The notes below the pieces were generated by a model, which worked only from the letters and a program-made list of their open reading frames with translations, had not been told where the DNA came from and searched no databases. A program made the position numbers and the translations under genes. Shown here piece by piece: positions 51,965-55,690 of a DNA stretch of 55,690 nucleotides. This stretch comes from Collinsella aerofaciens (GTDB lineage: Bacteria; Actinomycetota; Coriobacteriia; Coriobacteriales; Coriobacteriaceae): NCBI RefSeq assembly GCF_018785245.1, contig NZ_WQPL01000033.1, positions 92,228-147,917 on the forward strand, read 5' to 3'. Positions within the stretch are counted from its first letter, which is position 1. Each line of letters opens with the position of its first letter.

Positions 51965-53089
51965 CTACCTGGGCACGCGGTCCTGCCTTGCGGCAAACGG
52001 GGCGAGCACGGCGTGCGGCTCGCTTTGGTACCAGTAGGCGACGGTGGAGATGTCGTCCTCGCGCTCGTAGAGCTTGATGTCGTCGTTGCCGAGGTCCTGG
52101 AACGTCACGCGCAGGTCCTCCTTGAACGAGATCGGGTCGGGAAGGTGCCACCTGTAGAGGCCGTGCCTGGGCAGCGCGTCGTCGTTGGTCGCGAGCATCG
52201 GGTTCGGGTTCGGCTTGCCCGCGCTGAAGCGGTCGCGCGTGGCGTCGCGCGTCGAGCGGTACGGGTAGCCGGCGAACAGCGTGTTGAAGCACTGCGCCTC
52301 GGGCAGCGCGTGGGGCGGCCTGTCGAGGAAGGCCCAGGCACCGCCGAAGTAGTCCTCGGCTCCCGTCGAGGTGACCGTGGGGAACTCCTCGTCGCCGTCG
52401 AGGAAGAACTTCATCTCGCCCTCGCCCCACCAATAGCGCTCCAGGGCGCACAGGGCCATGTAGGTGCCGACGTAGTAGCCCTTGCCGCGCACGCCGTCGA
52501 GCACGGTGTAGTCGACGCCCCTGCGAGTGCTGCGCTCGCGGTTAAAGCGGGCGTGGAAGTACATGGCGTCGTCCGGCACGTCGGTGAGCGCGTAGTTGAA
52601 CGTGTAGAAGATGTACTTAATGAACCCGGGGTGCTCGCTCGTAAGCGTGACCTTGGCGTGCTTCCTGAAGGGCATCTCGAAGTAGCAGTTCATGCCGCCC
52701 GTCGGGTTCACGCAGATGGGCATCGAGTTGACGATGGCGCGCTCACCGAAGCCGTTGCAGAAGAAGTCGCCGACAGGGCACTCGACCGAGGGGGTCTCCT
52801 CGTCGTCCCAGTAGAAGCGCAGCACAAGGTCGCGCATGACGAAGCTGCCGGCGGCGGTCTTGTCGGGGACGGTCATCCAGATGTGGCGGATGATGCCGGG
52901 GCCCTCGATGTCCGCGAGCGTGATGGTCTCGCCGGACTCAAGGGGCACGCAGCACGAGCCCTTGCGGCCGACGCCGAGGTGGCTGGCCGACATGGCGGCG
53001 CGGCCCTTCTCGCCTGTGATGTTCTCGGGGGTGATGGCGCGGCTTTCCTCACCGCCGTGCATCCACACGTCCTTAAGGAACTCTCTCAT
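51965..53089 (-). CDS. GH172 (DUF2961) glycoside hydrolase, difructose-anhydride or arabinofuranoside type
   Basis: This 374-residue protein of the DUF2961 family is now classed as GH172, whose characterised members act on alpha-fructofuranosides (difructose dianhydride I) or alpha-arabinofuranosides. Typical blocks are LADIEGPGIIRHIWMTVPDK, LRFYWDDEETPSVECPVGDF, CYFEMPFRKHAKVTL, WWGEGEMKFFLDGDEEFPT and STGAEDYFGGAWAF. The acidic residues around GEGEMKF and GAEDYFG are the probable catalytic pair. There is no signal peptide, so it acts in the cytoplasm, as fits a sugar imported by the neighbouring PTS. ATG 53089 follows GGAGG. Which sugar it cleaves is inferred only from its neighbours. Confidence 0.87.
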   Translation of the reverse strand: MREFLKDVWMHGGEESRAITPENITGEKGRAAMSASHLGVGRKGSCCVPLESGETITLADIEGPGIIRHIWMTVPDKTAAGSFVMRDLVLRFYWDDEETPSVECPVGDFFCNGFGERAIVNSMPICVNPTGGMNCYFEMPFRKHAKVTLTSEHPGFIKYIFYTFNYALTDVPDDAMYFHARFNRERSTRRGVDYTVLDGVRGKGYYVGTYMALCALERYWWGEGEMKFFLDGDEEFPTVTSTGAEDYFGGAWAFLDRPPHALPEAQCFNTLFAGYPYRSTRDATRDRFSAGKPNPNPMLATNDDALPRHGLYRWHLPDPISFKEDLRVTFQDLGNDDIKLYEREDDISTVAYWYQSEPHAVLAPFAARQDRVPR

Positions 53090-53101
53090 CGTCGACCTCC
53101 T

Positions 53102-53500
53102 CTATTCGTCGTCTTCGCACTCGGCGGAACTGGCACCGTTCACGTAGACGATCTGCTGGCGCGCCTCGTTGACGAGGGCGTCGAAGTCGAGTTTCTCGTC
53201 GGGGCGCGCGAGCACGACCGTCATGGCGAGCGGGAGGTTGACACCCGCAATCACGTGGATCCGGTCGGAGGCGAAGCGGGAGAAGCGCTGGTTCACGCTG
53301 CCGCCGAGCGCGTCGGTGAGGACGACGACCTCGTCAGTGCCCGAAAGAGCCGCCTCGACCGCCGCGTCGAGCCCCTCGCCGTTGTCGTTCACGTAGGCGC
53401 ACACGGCGTTGACGGCGTCGCTCTTACCCGTAAGGAACTCGAGGGTGTCCTTGAAGCCCTGGGCGAGAAGGGAATGGCTCGCCACAACTATCTTTCTCAT
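53102..53500 (-). CDS. PTS mannose-family EIIA component
   Basis: This 132-residue cytoplasmic domain accepts phosphate from HPr on His9 (KIVVASHSLLAQGFKDTLEF). LTDALGGSVNQRF and HVIAGVNLPLAMTVVLAR are typical of mannose/sorbose-type EIIA. It lies 12 bp upstream of the GH172 gene and 26 bp downstream of the IID gene in a single operon. Passes phosphate to EIIB. Confidence 0.92.
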   Translation of the reverse strand: MRKIVVASHSLLAQGFKDTLEFLTGKSDAVNAVCAYVNDNGEGLDAAVEAALSGTDEVVVLTDALGGSVNQRFSRFASDRIHVIAGVNLPLAMTVVLARPDEKLDFDALVNEARQQIVYVNGASSAECEDDE

Positions 53501-53526
53501 TGATTCACCAATCTCTTGGGTCGAAG

Positions 53527-54360
53527 CTAGGCAAGGATGCCGGCGGCGGAGGCGACCATCGCGAGGACGATCACCACGAGGATGAGGGCCGTCATGCTCG
53601 CATTCTTCTTGGTAAGAAGGTAGTACGCGCTTCCCGTGATGGCGGCGGGGATCATGGCAGGCAGGATCTTGTCGAGCAGCGGCTGAATCTCCATCGAGAC
53701 GTCGCCGAAGCTGAAGCTAATCGGGCAGGTAACGCCGATGACCGAGGCGATGAGGCAGCCGACCACGGTGAGGCCGAGCACGGAGGCGGCGGCAGTGAGG
53801 TTGGGAAGCTTCTCGCTGAAGTCGGTGACGAGCTTCACACCCTGCTTGTAGCCGAACTCGAGGGCGTGCATGCGGACCCAGAAGATGGCCAGGATAAGCG
53901 CGAACCAGATGCCGGCTCCCACGGGGTTGCCCTCGATGGCCATATAGGCGGCGATGGAGCCCATGATGGTCGGGATCATGGTCATGAGCAGGGAGTCGCC
54001 GACGCCGGCGAGCGGTCCCATGGTGCCGATCTTCAGGTCTTGGACGGCGTCCGCCGCCGCGAGGCCGTCACGCTCCTCCATGGCCACGCAGGCGCCGAGG
54101 ATGATGGCGGCGAGCCAAGGCTGGGTGTTGTAGTAGCGGAAGTGGTTGTTGAGCGCTTGCTTATAGTCCTCGTCGTTCGTGTAGATCTTCCTCAGGACCG
54201 GCGAGAGGGCGTAGGCGACTGAGGCGCCCTGCTGGGTCTGGTAGTTGAAGGTGCACACGCTCATGAGCCAGCGCCAGTTCGCGTTGCGCAGGTCCTTCTT
54301 GGTGACCTTGTAGCCGGAGGGCTTGCCCTCGGCGACGGCGGTGATGTTCTCGTTTTCCAT
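53527..54360 (-). CDS. PTS mannose-family EIID component
   Basis: This 277-residue membrane subunit has KVTKKDLRNANWRWLMSVC, FNYQTQQGASVAYALSPVL, GTMGPLAGVGDSLLMTMIPT and a C-terminal helix TALILVVIVLAMVASAAGIL. These are hallmarks of mannose-family EIID proteins. With EIIC it forms the sugar channel. It begins 2 bp after the IIC stop, which shows tight coupling. Confidence 0.93.
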   Translation of the reverse strand: MENENITAVAEGKPSGYKVTKKDLRNANWRWLMSVCTFNYQTQQGASVAYALSPVLRKIYTNDEDYKQALNNHFRYYNTQPWLAAIILGACVAMEERDGLAAADAVQDLKIGTMGPLAGVGDSLLMTMIPTIMGSIAAYMAIEGNPVGAGIWFALILAIFWVRMHALEFGYKQGVKLVTDFSEKLPNLTAAASVLGLTVVGCLIASVIGVTCPISFSFGDVSMEIQPLLDKILPAMIPAAITGSAYYLLTKKNASMTALILVVIVLAMVASAAGILA

Positions 54361-54362
54361 GG

Positions 54363-55148
54363 TTACTCATCCTCTCCGATGAAGGCGTCTGCGGAAGCGT
54401 GGGCGGCGAGCTCGGTGTCCCTCTCGGCACGCTGGTAGAACGCGATCGCGAGGGCAACGCCGACGATGGCGGCGCCGATGATGGGCACGTTCAGGAAGGC
54501 CGAGAGGAAGAAACCGGCGAGCAGGTACTGGAAGTACTTGCCAGTGGGCATGTAACGCAGCAGCATCGCGATGCCGACGGCCGGGAGCATCTTGCCGGCG
54601 AGGGTGAGACCGGAAAGGAACCACTGGGGCATAACCTCGAGGAGCCAGTTGACGGCGGGCTGGCCGAGGGTCACGGAGACAAAGACGGGCAGGGCGGCGC
54701 ACAGGCCGAAGAGCACGGGGCAGACCCACAGGATGGCGTTCATCTGCTTGAACTTGCCCTCGTCGCAGAACTTCTGGGACTTCTCGACGACGAAGCCGTT
54801 GAGGATCTTGACGATGACGTCGAGCTGGATGCCGAGCATGCCGACCGGCAGGCCGATGGCGAGGCCCGTGTCCGCGCCCAGGGTCACGCCGTAGGCGGTG
54901 GCGATGATGGCCATCGTGCCGTAGTCGGGAATCGACGAGCCGCCGAAGCCCGCGACGCCGAGCTGCATGAGCTGAATGGTACCGCCGATGACAAGGCCGG
55001 TCCTCCAGTCGCCCATGACGACGCCGGTGATGAGGCCCCAGAAGACGGCATAGTTGACGAAGATCATCGGGATGCCGTAGTAGTCCACGTGCTTGATGAA
55101 GGCCAGCAGGGTCAAAAGGACGACCTGCAGGATAGTGAAGTTGACCAT
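54363..55148 (-). CDS. PTS mannose-family EIIC component
   Basis: This 261-residue membrane protein starts MVNFTILQVVLLTLLAFIKH and has GLITGVVMGDWRTGLVIGGT, QLMQLGVAGFGGSSIPDYGT and GADTGLAIGLPVGMLGIQLD, all characteristic of sorbose/mannose-type EIIC. It binds and translocates the sugar. ATG 55148 follows AGGAGG at 5-6 nt spacing. It lies 9 bp after the IIB stop. Confidence 0.93.
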   Translation of the reverse strand: MVNFTILQVVLLTLLAFIKHVDYYGIPMIFVNYAVFWGLITGVVMGDWRTGLVIGGTIQLMQLGVAGFGGSSIPDYGTMAIIATAYGVTLGADTGLAIGLPVGMLGIQLDVIVKILNGFVVEKSQKFCDEGKFKQMNAILWVCPVLFGLCAALPVFVSVTLGQPAVNWLLEVMPQWFLSGLTLAGKMLPAVGIAMLLRYMPTGKYFQYLLAGFFLSAFLNVPIIGAAIVGVALAIAFYQRAERDTELAAHASADAFIGEDE

Positions 55149-55157
55149 GATCCCTCC

Positions 55158-55664
55158 TTAGATGAGGTCGGCGACGGAGACGGGCTTGTCGGCGGGCACG
55201 AACTGTGCCGTCACCTTGACGCCGCGGGCGATGAGCGCCTTGTAGCTCTGGACGTTCTCGGCGGAGGCATAGGCGCGCTGGGTGAGCTGGACGCCGCCCT
55301 CCTTGACAAGAGAGCCGCCGACGATCAGCGACGGGAGCTCGATGCCCGACTCGACCAGGTGAAGGATCGTCTCGGGCTCCTTGGCGATGACAAAGACCTT
55401 CTCGCGGTCGTACTTGCCCGCCGCGAAGTTCTTGAGCGCGGTCTGCTCGGAGATGATCGAGACGGCCATGCCCGCGGGGCGCGCCATCCTCATGGTGGAC
55501 TTCAGGACCTCGTCGCCGGCGACCTTGTCGTCGATGACCATGACTCGGGTCGCGCCCGACACCGGGGCCCACTGCGTCACGATGATGCCGTGAAGCAGGC
55601 GATTGTCGATGGCTCTGTTAGACCAGGATTGACATTCCGCCCCGTCATCTTCTTGCGATTGCAC
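55158..55664 (-). CDS. PTS mannose-family EIIB component, atypical N-terminus
   Basis: This 168-residue EIIB carries the phosphorylated His25 in IDNRLLHGIIVTQWAPVSGA, then RVMVIDDKVAGDEVLKSTMR and VSIISEQTALKNFAAGKYDR. The usual start is a few residues before RIDxRLxHG. Here an ATG in the expected place (55632) reads MSILV and then hits a stop, one base out of frame. The continuous frame starts at GTG 55664 with GGGGCG upstream and gives an unusual leader and Ala in place of Arg before IDN. Either the longer start is real or a one-base frameshift damages the gene. First gene of the PTS/GH172/ROK operon; its promoter lies at or past the window edge. Confidence 0.8.
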   Translation of the reverse strand: MQSQEDDGAECQSWSNRAIDNRLLHGIIVTQWAPVSGATRVMVIDDKVAGDEVLKSTMRMARPAGMAVSIISEQTALKNFAAGKYDREKVFVIAKEPETILHLVESGIELPSLIVGGSLVKEGGVQLTQRAYASAENVQSYKALIARGVKVTAQFVPADKPVSVADLI

Positions 55665-55690
55665 AATGGTCGCCCCTTGTCGAATCTGAA

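Overview
The window is bacterial and G+C-rich. Its gene content suggests a gut actinobacterium of the class Coriobacteriia, most like Collinsella. This is inferred from several traits: many LuxR-type regulators next to large secreted proteins, an actinobacterial LAXTG-type wall-sorting signal, many AAA ATPases of the DUF234/DUF4143 kind, mannose-family PTS genes and a matching palindromic SOS box. No rRNA, tRNA or CRISPR array was seen.

Layout. 1-11 kb (minus strand): a tRNA-dihydrouridine synthase cut by the window edge; two MgtA-like P-type ATPases, one with a 51-aa membrane protein and one with a winged-helix regulator that lacks a receiver domain; and a fused MacB-like ABC transporter. 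11-15 kb: a small CXXC protein, a membrane 4Fe-4S protein and a TlpA-like lipoprotein, divergent from a two-component system. 15-22 kb: a LuxR regulator, a 1455-aa wall-anchored surface protein and a lipoprotein. 22-28 kb: a DUF234 ATPase behind an elaborate inverted repeat, then an unusual second type II topoisomerase pair with an SOS-box-like palindrome upstream. 28-32.8 kb: a decayed accessory zone with ATPase fragments, a flavodoxin-like protein, a PH-domain protein, a YjdF remnant and a probable ToxN/AbiQ type III toxin with a structured upstream RNA. 32.8-37.4 kb: a visibly more G+C-rich block with a lantibiotic-immunity ABC transporter (LanFEG) and a LanRK-like two-component system, but no lantibiotic genes. 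38-47.7 kb: a DUF4143 ATPase, then an AraC regulator divergent from an ECF-type uptake system (EcfT, double EcfA, S component) and a 1229-aa fused double ABC transporter, ending in a broken DtxR-like gene. 47.7-51 kb: an element remnant (HTH protein, truncated DUF3800 gene) and three lower-G+C methyltransferase genes behind a perfect palindromic operator. 51-55.7 kb (minus): a sugar operon with mannose-family PTS IIB-IIC-IID-IIA, a GH172 (DUF2961) enzyme and a ROK sugar kinase.

How the genes work together (inference). The 51-55.7 kb operon can import and phosphorylate a fructose- or arabinofuranose-containing saccharide, cleave it and phosphorylate the released sugar. The 40.8-47.4 kb operon resembles siderophore or metal-chelate uptake systems. 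The 11-15 kb cluster is an extracytoplasmic redox system under its own sensor. The most unusual signals are the repeat arrays that abut the ribosome-binding sites of the ATPase genes, the candidate type III toxin-antitoxin locus, the receiver-less regulator and small protein with the Mg2+-type ATPases, the palindrome-controlled methyltransferase trio and the GH172-PTS operon.
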